Shown here one piece after another: positions 34,777 through 41,775 of a stretch of DNA of 41,775 nucleotides. Below the pieces are notes generated by a model. That model was not told the DNA's origin. It made no database searches and saw only the letters and a program-made list of their open reading frames with translations. Source of the DNA: Betaproteobacteria bacterium (lineage in GTDB: Bacteria > Pseudomonadota > Gammaproteobacteria > Burkholderiales > SG8-41); the NCBI GenBank assembly GCA_028292225.1, contig JAQGMV010000139.1, positions 1 to 41,775 on the forward strand, read 5' to 3'. Within the stretch, counting starts at the first letter, position 1. Each line of letters opens with the position of its first letter. Position numbers and translations under genes: made by a program.

Positions 34777-36225
34777 TTACCGAATGAGGAAGAGTGTCGC
34801 GAGGCCGAGAAAGATGAAAAAGCCGCCGCTGTCGGTGATCGCGGTGATCAGCACGCTCGAGCCGAGCGCGGGGTCGCGGCCGAGCTTATCCATGAGCAAC
34901 GGCACGGAGACCCCCATCACAGCCGCGAGCAGCAGGTTCAGCAGCATGGCGGCAGTCATCACCAGGCCGAGCTCCCAGTTGTGATAGATGAGAAAGGCGA
35001 AGAGTCCCACTACGCTGCCCCAGATCAGCCCGTTGAGCACGCTCACGCCGATCTCCTTTACGAAGAGCTTGCGCGCGCTGTCGCGGGTGATCTGCCCCAG
35101 GGCGAGCGCCCGGACGATCATCGTGATCGTCTGGTTGCCCGAGTTGCCGCCGATGCCCGCGATGATCGGCATCAGCGCCGCGAGCGCGACGAGCTGGGCA
35201 ATCGAATGCTCGAAAGCGCCGATCACCCGCGAAGCGATGAACGCGGTCACCAGATTCACGGCAAGCCAGGTCCACCGGTTCTTCACGCTCTTCCAGACCG
35301 AAGCGAAGAGGTCCTCGTCTTCGCGCAAGCCGCCCGCGGAGAGGATTTCGATGTTCTGGGATTCGCGGATGTAATCCACCACAGTGTTGACCGTCATTCG
35401 GCCTACGAGCCGCCGGTCGTCGTCGACGACCGGCGCCGACACGAGGTCGTAGCGCTCGAAAGCCGCGGCCGCTTCCTCCGCTTTTTCATTCGCATTGAAT
35501 TCGGCGAACTCACGCACCATCACGTTGGAGACGAGCGTCTCCGGAAGGCTCACCAGGATGCGATTGACCGGCAGCAGGCCTTTGAGCTGCGCATCGCGGT
35601 CGACCACGAAGAGCTGGTCGGTATGGTCCGGCATCTCGTCGAGGCGCCGCAGATAGCGCAGCACCACTTCGAGCGTCACGTCCTCGCGGACCTCGACCAT
35701 GTCGAAGTCCATGAGCGCTCCGACCGAGTCTTCCGGGTAAGACATCGCCGCGCGCAACTGCTCGCGCTCTTCCACCGAGAGCGCCTTGAAGACGTCCTGA
35801 ATGACTTCGCGCGGGAGGTCGGGCGCGAGGTCCGCGATCTCGTCGGTGTCGAGCTGCTCGGTGGCGGCGACGAGCTCGTGCTCGTCCATGCTGGCGATGA
35901 GGGTCTCGCGAACCGCGTCGGACACCTCCAGCAGGATGTCGCCGTCGCGATCGGCCTTGACCAGATCCCACATGATCAGCCGCTCATCGAGCGGCAGCGC
36001 TTCGAGGATGTAGGCGACGTCGGCAGGATGCAGACGGTCGAGCTCGCGCTGGAGTCTCTCCAGATCGCGCTTGTGCAGGAGGTCTTCGACACGCTCGCGA
36101 GGCGGCCGGTGATCGCGCTCGGCGAGCTCCTCGTCGTGCTTGTGCCGGCGCAGGATTCCCGTGACCTGCTGGAGCAACTGCTCCCGCTGATGGATGGTGT
36201 CTACCCGCTGTTCCATTGGAGCCAC
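34777..36225 (-). CDS. mgtE: Magnesium transporter MgtE
   Basis: 482 aa. Cytosolic N domain (about residues 45-140, ERLQRELDRLHPADVAYILEAL and ADLAPDLPREVIQDVFKALS), two CBS domains (about 140-270, VMVREFAEF...VVDDDRRLVGRMTVN), a plug helix and five membrane helices with the pore signature MPIIAGIGGNSGNQT. The N and CBS domains close the channel when cytosolic Mg is high, so regulation is at protein level; no Mg riboswitch was seen upstream. Divergent from the GT41 gene. Confidence 0.96.
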   Translation of the reverse strand: MAPMEQRVDTIHQREQLLQQVTGILRRHKHDEELAERDHRPPRERVEDLLHKRDLERLQRELDRLHPADVAYILEALPLDERLIMWDLVKADRDGDILLEVSDAVRETLIASMDEHELVAATEQLDTDEIADLAPDLPREVIQDVFKALSVEEREQLRAAMSYPEDSVGALMDFDMVEVREDVTLEVVLRYLRRLDEMPDHTDQLFVVDRDAQLKGLLPVNRILVSLPETLVSNVMVREFAEFNANEKAEEAAAAFERYDLVSAPVVDDDRRLVGRMTVNTVVDYIRESQNIEILSAGGLREDEDLFASVWKSVKNRWTWLAVNLVTAFIASRVIGAFEHSIAQLVALAALMPIIAGIGGNSGNQTITMIVRALALGQITRDSARKLFVKEIGVSVLNGLIWGSVVGLFAFLIYHNWELGLVMTAAMLLNLLLAAVMGVSVPLLMDKLGRDPALGSSVLITAITDSGGFFIFLGLATLFLIR

Positions 36226-36387
36226 TGGAGCGGCACGCCGGCAGCGTTGCTTCGATGAGCCGGGTGCGGGTTGATGGTAGTCGTTGACGACTCGCGTGGG
36301 CGGGTATTGTAAAAGCAGCTACGCCTCGTGTCTAAGCATTCAGGCTGAAGTCGGCGCAATCACGTTCGCATTCCGCATGAGGTTGCT

Positions 36388-36415
36388 TTGTCGCGCGCTT
36401 CTTCGCGGTTATAGT
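36388..36415 (+). promoter_or_regulatory. Probable sigma-70 promoter of the GT41 gene
   Basis: TTGTCG (36388-36393), 16-base spacer, TATAGT (36410-36415), 26 bases upstream of the ATG at 36442. Confidence 0.55.
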
Positions 36416-36441
36416 AGCGGCCGGTCAGCGGTTCACTCCCC

Positions 36442-38688
36442 ATGTCGGCGTCGGTACAGCGCAAGCTCCAGCAAGCCCATCAGCATCTGCAGAACGGCAA
36501 CCCGGCCGCGGCTGCTGCATTGTGCGAAGAGATCCTCCAACGCGCGCCCCGCAGCCCCGATGCATTGTGGCTGCTCGGTGCGGCGCGCCTGATGACCGGT
36601 CGCGCCGATGAAGCCGCATCGCTGCTCGAGCGCGTCGTGCTCGCGGCGCCGGATCACGGCGCCGCCCTCGAGCAACTCGGTGTCGCCCACCTCATACGCG
36701 GTGATTACGCGGCCGCTGAAAAAGCGCTGCGCGCAGCAAGAACGCTACCCGGCGCCCCCCCCTCGGTGCTCATGCGCCTGGGGCTCGCGCTTTCGCATCA
36801 GGGAAAGCATGGCGACGCGATCGGTGCGCTCGAACGCGCCCTCGAGCTCGACCCTGCACTCCTCGACGCGCACGCAGGGCTCGGCAGGGCTTACGGCGCG
36901 CAGGGACGGTGGGCGCAGGCGCAGCGTGCGTTCGAGACCGTCCTCGCGCGCCTGCCCGATGACCCCGACACGCTGTACAACCTCGGCATCGTGAGTGTCG
37001 AGCTGGGCGACACCGGCGCTGCGTGCGCGTGGTTCGAACGCTGCCTCGCGCGAGCCCCCGGACAGATCGAGGCGCGCGAGCGCCTGGCCGCAGCGTATCT
37101 CGCTCTCGGCCGTTTCGCGCAGGCGACTGCCGAGCTGCGCCGGATCGTAGAGGCCCTGCCGGGAAATTTTCAGGCGATCTGCTCGCTTGCCGAAGCGACC
37201 TTCCAGGGCAATGAGATCGAGGAAGCGCTCGGGTACGCACGCCGGGCGCGCGATCTCGACCCGTCGCAGTCGCGCCCGTACGGCGTCATCGCTCAAATGC
37301 ATCATGTGCGAGGCGAGCTCGACCTCGCCGTCCAAGCGGTCGAAGAAGGTTTTGCGCGCACCGGCGCGGACGCTCTGCTCGGCACGCTGGTGCACCTCGC
37401 GCATCGGCAATGCGACTGGCGCAGGTGGTCGAGCGCATGGCCGCTCATGGAAGCGAAGCTCGCCACGTCGGCGGATCTCGGCAGTCCGCTGTGGCTGCTC
37501 TCGGAGAACACTACGCCCGGGCAGCAGCTGTCGTACACGCAGCGCTGGGTGGCGCAGAATTATCCCGCGGCACGCCCTGCCGCCCTATCGCGACGCGAGC
37601 GCACCCGCGAGCGAATTCGCGTCGGCTACTACTCGGGCGACTTCCACCAGCATCCGGTCCCGTGTCTGGCAGTCGAGACCTTCGAGCTGCACGATCGCAG
37701 CCGCTTCGAAGTCTTCGCATATTCCTACGGCCCCGACGACGGAAGTGCCATGCGCCGGCGGCTGGAGAATGCGTTCGAGCATTTCGTGGACGTCGCATGG
37801 GATCCGGACGACGTGGTGGAGACGCGCATACGCGAAGACGAACTCGACATCCTGATCGACCTCAAAGGCTATACGGCGGGGGATCGGCTGGCAGTCATGG
37901 CGAGAAGGCCTTGCCCGCTGCAGGTCGAGTGGCTCGGCTATCCCGGAACGATGGGCGCGCCTTTCATCGATTACGTCATCGCCGACGGGATCGTCATACC
38001 GCCTGACGCCGAGCAGCACTACTCGGAGCGAGTCGTTCGAGTGCCGCATTGTTACCAGGCAAACGATCACAGGCGCCCCACGACGCAACCGCGTTCGCGG
38101 GCCGACTACGGTTTGCCCGGCGACGGTTTCGTGTTCTGCTGCTTCGGCCAGACGGCGAAGATCACGCCGGACGTCTTCGACTGCTGGATGGCGCTGCTGC
38201 GCACGGTGCCGGGAAGCGTGCTGTGGCTGCTCGAAGACAATCGATGGGCCAGTGCAAATCTCAAGTCGGCGGCGCAAGCCGAGGGTGTGGATGCGGGCCG
38301 CGTAATCATCGCGCCGCGCTTGCCGGTGATCGAGCATCTCGCGCGATACCGCGCAGCGGACCTCGCTCTGGACACTTTCCCGTATACCTCTCACACGACG
38401 GGCAGCGATGCGCTGTGGTCGGGGTGTCCGCTCGTCGCGTTGCGCGGCGAGACTTTCGCCGCACGCGTCTCGGCCAGCCTGCTGACGCACTGCGGCCTGC
38501 CCGATCTCATCACAGAGTCGCTCGAGCAGTATCAGGAGCTCGCTTTGGGGATCGCAACCGACTCGGCGTGCCTGCAAGCGCTACGAACACGTCTCGCGGC
38601 CGCACGCGAGAGCGCCCCGCTGTTCGATTCGCAAGCGTTCACCCGCGGCCTTGAAACCCTCTACGTTGAGCTCATAAGTGCGCGCTGA
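36442..38688 (+). CDS. TPR protein with GT41 O-GlcNAc transferase-like domain
   Basis: 748 aa. The first roughly 370 residues are tetratricopeptide repeats (AAALCEEILQRAPRSPDALWLLG, AIGALERALELDPALLDAHAGLG). From about residue 390 comes the SPINDLY/OGT (GT41) domain: RIRVGYYSGDFHQHPVPCL with the catalytic-type His, LDILIDLKGYTAGDR, QVEWLGYPGTMGAPFIDYVIAD, CCFGQTAKITPDVFDCW and LDTFPYTSHTTGSDALWSGCPLV. It would transfer a sugar from UDP-GlcNAc or a similar donor to Ser/Thr of protein. The two halves have the same order as eukaryotic OGT. It is followed by the porin, whose surface is a possible though unproven target. Confidence 0.93.
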   Translation: MSASVQRKLQQAHQHLQNGNPAAAAALCEEILQRAPRSPDALWLLGAARLMTGRADEAASLLERVVLAAPDHGAALEQLGVAHLIRGDYAAAEKALRAARTLPGAPPSVLMRLGLALSHQGKHGDAIGALERALELDPALLDAHAGLGRAYGAQGRWAQAQRAFETVLARLPDDPDTLYNLGIVSVELGDTGAACAWFERCLARAPGQIEARERLAAAYLALGRFAQATAELRRIVEALPGNFQAICSLAEATFQGNEIEEALGYARRARDLDPSQSRPYGVIAQMHHVRGELDLAVQAVEEGFARTGADALLGTLVHLAHRQCDWRRWSSAWPLMEAKLATSADLGSPLWLLSENTTPGQQLSYTQRWVAQNYPAARPAALSRRERTRERIRVGYYSGDFHQHPVPCLAVETFELHDRSRFEVFAYSYGPDDGSAMRRRLENAFEHFVDVAWDPDDVVETRIREDELDILIDLKGYTAGDRLAVMARRPCPLQVEWLGYPGTMGAPFIDYVIADGIVIPPDAEQHYSERVVRVPHCYQANDHRRPTTQPRSRADYGLPGDGFVFCCFGQTAKITPDVFDCWMALLRTVPGSVLWLLEDNRWASANLKSAAQAEGVDAGRVIIAPRLPVIEHLARYRAADLALDTFPYTSHTTGSDALWSGCPLVALRGETFAARVSASLLTHCGLPDLITESLEQYQELALGIATDSACLQALRTRLAAARESAPLFDSQAFTRGLETLYVELISAR

Positions 38689-38712
38689 AATGCGGGCGGG
38701 TCGCAGGCAAAA

Positions 38713-38738
38713 AAAACGGGCGCCGAAGCGCCCGTTTT
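38713..38738. terminator. Bidirectional terminator between the GT41 gene and the porin
   Basis: AAAACGGGCGC (38713-38723), CGAA loop, GCGCCCGTTTT (38728-38738); read from the porin side the loop is TTCG and a run of eight T follows. A very stable intrinsic terminator serving both convergent genes. Confidence 0.92.
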
Positions 38739-38755
38739 AACTTGGAGCTTGAAGC

Positions 38756-39982
38756 TTAGAACGTGTGGCGCATGGCAAGTACCCACGCGTCTTCGTTCGA
38801 TCCGTTCACGATCGGAGCGCCGGCACCCATGATGCGGTAGCCTGCGTTCGAGTCGTTGTTGAGGCGCACGTAACCGGCCGTGAACTCCGTACGCTTCGAG
38901 AACGTGTAGACATAACGCAGGGTGATGAGGTTCGCACCCGTGTCGCTGCCAGGACCCGGACGATAGTTCGTGCCCGAAGCCGCACCCAGTGTGAGCGCAC
39001 CGCCGACACCGCCGACCGTGGCGGTCGTCAGGCCGGTAGCAACACCGACCGGTCCCTTCACGTTACCCGAGGCCGAATAGGACGCGCGCAGACCGTGCGG
39101 TCCGACGATGTTCCAGTCCACACCGACGTGGTACGCGCTGACTTTGATGTCGCCACTTCCGCCCGTCGCGGCATTGACGGCGTCAAACTTCTGGCGCGTG
39201 TACAGGCCGCCGAAGCGCACCGGACCCCACGTGTAAGCGGCGCCGATATGCCAGGCGTTGTCCTTGCTGTTCGCCGGCGAGGTCGCGCCCGCACCCGCGA
39301 AGTCGCGGTGCTGCTCGTAACCAGCGGCAACGAACAGGGGACCCGCGCTGTACTGACCGCCGAGCGACATGACGCGCGGCTTGCTGTTCGACGCTGCAGA
39401 CAGGGTGCCGGTCGAGGGCTGCGACGACGTGAACATCGCCATCACCTGGAAGCCGGCGAAGTTCGGGCTGTCGTAGTTGATGCTGTTCTGCTGGCGACGT
39501 TTGAAGTCCAGACGGCCGGTGCCGACACCTTCCGTGGTCGAATCGCCGAGCAGCAGGGAAGCAGTGCCCCAGAAGCCGGTGTCGTTGCCGCCAACCGTCA
39601 GCGGGCTGACGGTACGCTTGAACGGGCTGTCCCACACGCCGATGAACACGTTGCCGAAACCGCCTTTCAGGCCCAGCGCGCTGTTACGACTGCACCAGCC
39701 GTTCTGGCTGTTGCCGCGGATGTCCGCAGTGCTCGTGCACTGGAACCATGCCGACAGACCGCCGCCGAGTTTCTCTTCGCCTTTGAAGCCGATTTCGTTA
39801 CCCGGCGTCTGCATAAAGTCGGCGTTCGAGCGGGCCACACCGGGCGCTGCATTGGCCTGATCGAGGCGGCCGTATTCGACATACAACGTGCCGAACACTT
39901 GCACCGTGCTCGACTGGGCGAGCGCGAGTGCGGGGGCACCGAATGCACCCGCCAGCGCGACTGCCAGCAATTTCTTCTGCAT
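38756..39982 (-). CDS. Outer-membrane porin (Gram-negative porin_4 type)
   Basis: 408 aa trimeric general porin of the betaproteobacterial type. Signal peptide MQKKLLAVALAGAFGAPALALAQ, cleaved before SSTVQVFGTLYVEYG. Typical markers: GFKGEEKLGGGLSAWFQ, SALGLKGGFGNVFIG, RRQQNSINYDSPNFAGF, and a last strand ending in Phe (WVLAMRHTF), the signal for BAM. Two cysteines in the first loops (FQCTSTADIRGNSQNGWC) probably form a disulfide. AGGAG eight bases before the ATG marks the start. A promoter candidate lies at 40074-40103. Confidence 0.95.
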   Translation of the reverse strand: MQKKLLAVALAGAFGAPALALAQSSTVQVFGTLYVEYGRLDQANAAPGVARSNADFMQTPGNEIGFKGEEKLGGGLSAWFQCTSTADIRGNSQNGWCSRNSALGLKGGFGNVFIGVWDSPFKRTVSPLTVGGNDTGFWGTASLLLGDSTTEGVGTGRLDFKRRQQNSINYDSPNFAGFQVMAMFTSSQPSTGTLSAASNSKPRVMSLGGQYSAGPLFVAAGYEQHRDFAGAGATSPANSKDNAWHIGAAYTWGPVRFGGLYTRQKFDAVNAATGGSGDIKVSAYHVGVDWNIVGPHGLRASYSASGNVKGPVGVATGLTTATVGGVGGALTLGAASGTNYRPGPGSDTGANLITLRYVYTFSKRTEFTAGYVRLNNDSNAGYRIMGAGAPIVNGSNEDAWVLAMRHTF

Positions 39983-40073
39983 AACAAATCTCCTGTGATG
40001 TTTTTGAATCCTGGCGCTCCGGCGAGACCCCCTCCAGCGCGCCCTTACTCCCCCTGAAGCGGAAGTTGATCGC

Positions 40074-40103
40074 AGTATGCCAAGCGGCTTTAACAGGGCT
40101 CAA
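40074..40103 (-). promoter_or_regulatory. Candidate porin promoter
   Basis: On the minus strand: TTGAGC (40103-40098), 18-base spacer, CATACT (40079-40074). It would give a leader of about 85 bases. Moderate match only. Confidence 0.45.
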
Positions 40104-40140
40104 CAAGTTTGTGATTATTCGGGCCCCTTTCTTCGTAGGG

Positions 40141-40158
40141 TGTTGCGTACGTGCAACA
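40141..40158. promoter_or_regulatory. Palindrome TGTTGC-N6-GCAACA, site 1
   Basis: Perfect six-base arms around GTACGT. It lies about 40 bases upstream of the candidate porin -35 and has a twin 102 bp away. Confidence 0.65.
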
Positions 40159-40242
40159 ACCCGTCGGGAGCGGAAGCCCATCGCCCGTACGAGCGGAGAC
40201 GGCCTCTCGCCTCGGGTTCGGGTCGTGCCGTTTCTGCTATGC

Positions 40243-40260
40243 TGTTGCATTATTGCAACA
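40243..40260. promoter_or_regulatory. Palindrome TGTTGC-N6-GCAACA, site 2
   Basis: Same arms as site 1 around ATTATT, 35 bases upstream of the start of the second TPR gene, next to a TATGCT (40238-40243) that could be its -10. The pair looks like an operator set for a dimeric regulator of the divergent porin/TPR genes. Confidence 0.65.
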
Positions 40261-40294
40261 CCCGCATAACCCGACGTAAAACCGCACTTACTCA

Positions 40295-41775
40295 ATGAGT
40301 TACTCCGGCCCATCGAAGGAGCCCCGAAGCTGGCTCGACGCAGGTTTGGCGGCGCATCGCGCCGGCGACTTCGACCGCGCGGTCTCGTGCTACCGGCAGG
40401 CGCTCGTCGTGGCGCCGGGGAGCGCCGACGCCCTGAACCTCCTCGGCACCGCCCTGCTCCAGACCGGGAACGCCGGCGAAGCCGTGCCGCACCTCGAGGC
40501 GGCTGCGCGCCTCCAGCGCAACAACGCCCACGTACTCGCGAACCTCGGCCAGTGCTACATCGCGCTCGGCCGGCACGAAGCCGCCGCGGACGCTTTTCGC
40601 AAGGCGAGCCGGCTTCAGCCGAAGGATGTTCAGTTACAACTCGGCCTCGCCAGCGCACTCGCCCTGCAGCGCAAGTTCGCTGACGCCGAAGCGTTGCTCG
40701 AGCGCCTCGCCCGCAGAGCGCCGGACAATGCGGCCGTATGGTTGAACCTCGGCAACGTCATGCGCGACCAGCAGCGCCGGCAGGAAGCGATCGACCATTA
40801 CAGCAAATCGGTCGCTCTCGACCCCGGCATGCCCGAGGCGCGCAACAACCTCGGTAGCGCGCTGCACGCGAAGCTGAGGTTCGCGGAAGCCGAGGAACAG
40901 TACCGCGAATGCATCCGGCTCGCGCCGGGCTTGCTCATCGCGCACTTCAACCTCGCGTCGGTACTGATGGATCTCGGTCGCTTCGCCGAAAGCGAAGGTG
41001 TCGCGCGCGAGCTCGCAGCGCGTGCGCCCGACGCGCCGGAGCCGGCCCGCCTGCTCGGCTCCGCTCTCGGCATGCAGAGCCGGCTGCTCGAAGCGCGCGC
41101 GTGCTACGAGTACGCGGTGCGGATCGCACCGGACTCCGCGAAAGCTTGCGAGACTCTCGCGATGAGCTACATGGAAACCGGTCGGGCGCAGCAGGGCCTG
41201 AGAGCTTTCTCGCGCGCGCTCGCGCTCGGTGCCGATCCCGCTGCGACGGGGCAACTCATCGGCGGCGCCCTGCTCGCCGAAGGCGCGATACACGACGGGC
41301 TCACTGAATATCGCGCGCGGCACGATGCCGCCATGTTCCGGCAGAAATATCCCGATATCCCGATCACCCAGTCCGTACTCGCGGACCCGACCGGCCGCCG
41401 CGTGTGCGTGATCGGCGAGCAGGGACTCGGCGACGAGCTCTTCTTCCTGCGCTACGCGCAAGCGCTCGCGGACCGCGGCGCGACGCTCACTTATCGCGCC
41501 GGCGAGAAGATCGCGACGCTCGTTTTGAGGCTGCCTGCGCTCTCGAACGTGATCACTGCGGCCGAGCCTTTGCCGCCGGCGGATGCCTACATGCTCGTCG
41601 GCGATCTCGCTCATGCGCTCGAGGAGTGCCCGGCGTGCGCGTTGCCCGAGCCTCCGGTCGCGCAGCTTCCGATGCGCGAGCTTCCCCGGCTCATCAAGCT
41701 CGACTGGCCGCCGGTGCCGCGCAGCGCGCGCATCGAGCCGCTCCCGGACAAAAGCGCAGCGGTGCGCGCACGTCT
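40295..41775 (+). CDS. TPR protein with C-terminal glycosyltransferase-like part (cut by window edge)
   Basis: At least 493 aa visible; open at the window end. The start is MSYSGPSKEPRSWLDAGLAA at the ATG at 40295. At least eight TPR units follow (AHRAGDFDRAVSCYRQALVVAP, AVWLNLGNVMRDQQRRQEAIDHY, PEARNNLGSALHAKLRFAEAEE). From about residue 365 the sequence changes to VCVIGEQGLGDELFFLRYAQALADRG, typical of the GT-B-like C-terminal domain found in TPR proteins of glycosylation loci. It is divergent from the porin and separated by a 312-base region with the two palindromes. Confidence 0.88.
   Translation, partial: MSYSGPSKEPRSWLDAGLAAHRAGDFDRAVSCYRQALVVAPGSADALNLLGTALLQTGNAGEAVPHLEAAARLQRNNAHVLANLGQCYIALGRHEAAADAFRKASRLQPKDVQLQLGLASALALQRKFADAEALLERLARRAPDNAAVWLNLGNVMRDQQRRQEAIDHYSKSVALDPGMPEARNNLGSALHAKLRFAEAEEQYRECIRLAPGLLIAHFNLASVLMDLGRFAESEGVARELAARAPDAPEPARLLGSALGMQSRLLEARACYEYAVRIAPDSAKACETLAMSYMETGRAQQGLRAFSRALALGADPAATGQLIGGALLAEGAIHDGLTEYRARHDAAMFRQKYPDIPITQSVLADPTGRRVCVIGEQGLGDELFFLRYAQALADRGATLTYRAGEKIATLVLRLPALSNVITAAEPLPPADAYMLVGDLAHALEECPACALPEPPVAQLPMRELPRLIKLDWPPVPRSARIEPLPDKSAAVRAR

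Noticed and set aside
36226-36441. Magnesium riboswitch upstream of mgtE
   Set aside because: The region between mgtE and the GT41 gene is short and I saw no M-box-like conserved helices or a terminator/anti-terminator pair.

Overview
The window is a gene-dense, GC-rich chromosomal segment of a Gram-negative bacterium, almost certainly a betaproteobacterium. The evidence is the gene order: rplM-rpsI, argC, a DUF6776-like gene, a bactofilin and erpA on one strand; rpe-gph-trpE and trpG-trpD-trpC; miaB-phoH-ybeY-corC-lnt; and glyQ-glyS-gmhB-plsC-ygjP-lptM-lysA. An outer-membrane porin, LPS-related genes and two ubiquinone hydroxylases fit this assignment. Most of the window is ordinary core genome with tight ATGA/GTGA translational coupling. 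No rRNA, CRISPR array, phage or insertion sequence was seen.

Layout. 1-2,200: truncated tyrS (-) divergent from an M23 peptidase (+). 2,200-5,900: erpA, bactofilin, DUF6776-like gene, argC, rpsI and rplM, all (-). 5,930-7,140: a YdcF/ElyC-type protein and an OsmC protein (+). 7,240-14,880: coq7-trpC-trpD-trpG and trpE-gph-rpe (-), with trpG and trpE separated by about 1.8 kb holding a WbuC-type cupin gene and three possible small genes in mixed orientation. 15,100-19,070: mltA (+), then a TonB-domain protein, dsbC and a UbiH/COQ6-type hydroxylase (-). 19,285-31,564: a CAU tRNA with a clear promoter, then a long run of (+) genes for tRNA modification, rRNA processing, envelope lipoprotein maturation, glycine charging, heptose and phospholipid synthesis and lysine synthesis.

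31,565-41,775 is the accessory part. It holds a JmjC/cupin-type oxygenase gene and, after a 440-base region, two tiny ORFs with good Shine-Dalgarno sequences: an acidic 28-aa ORF and a 20-aa ORF made only of Met, Ala and Lys. The second resembles the tails of bacterial histone H1-like proteins and ends in three in-frame stop codons. An ECF sigma/anti-sigma pair and mgtE follow. Last come two TPR proteins, one a GT41 (O-GlcNAc transferase-like) enzyme, on either side of a porin. Two identical-consensus palindromes (TGTTGC-N6-GCAACA) lie 102 bp apart in the porin/TPR intergenic region.

The strongest candidates for something undescribed are the acidic/Lys-Ala ORF pair downstream of the JmjC gene, short AU-rich hairpins touching the ribosome-binding sites of both loci, two arrays of four heptamers (TTYACSG), the interruption of the trp cluster, and the paired palindromes.
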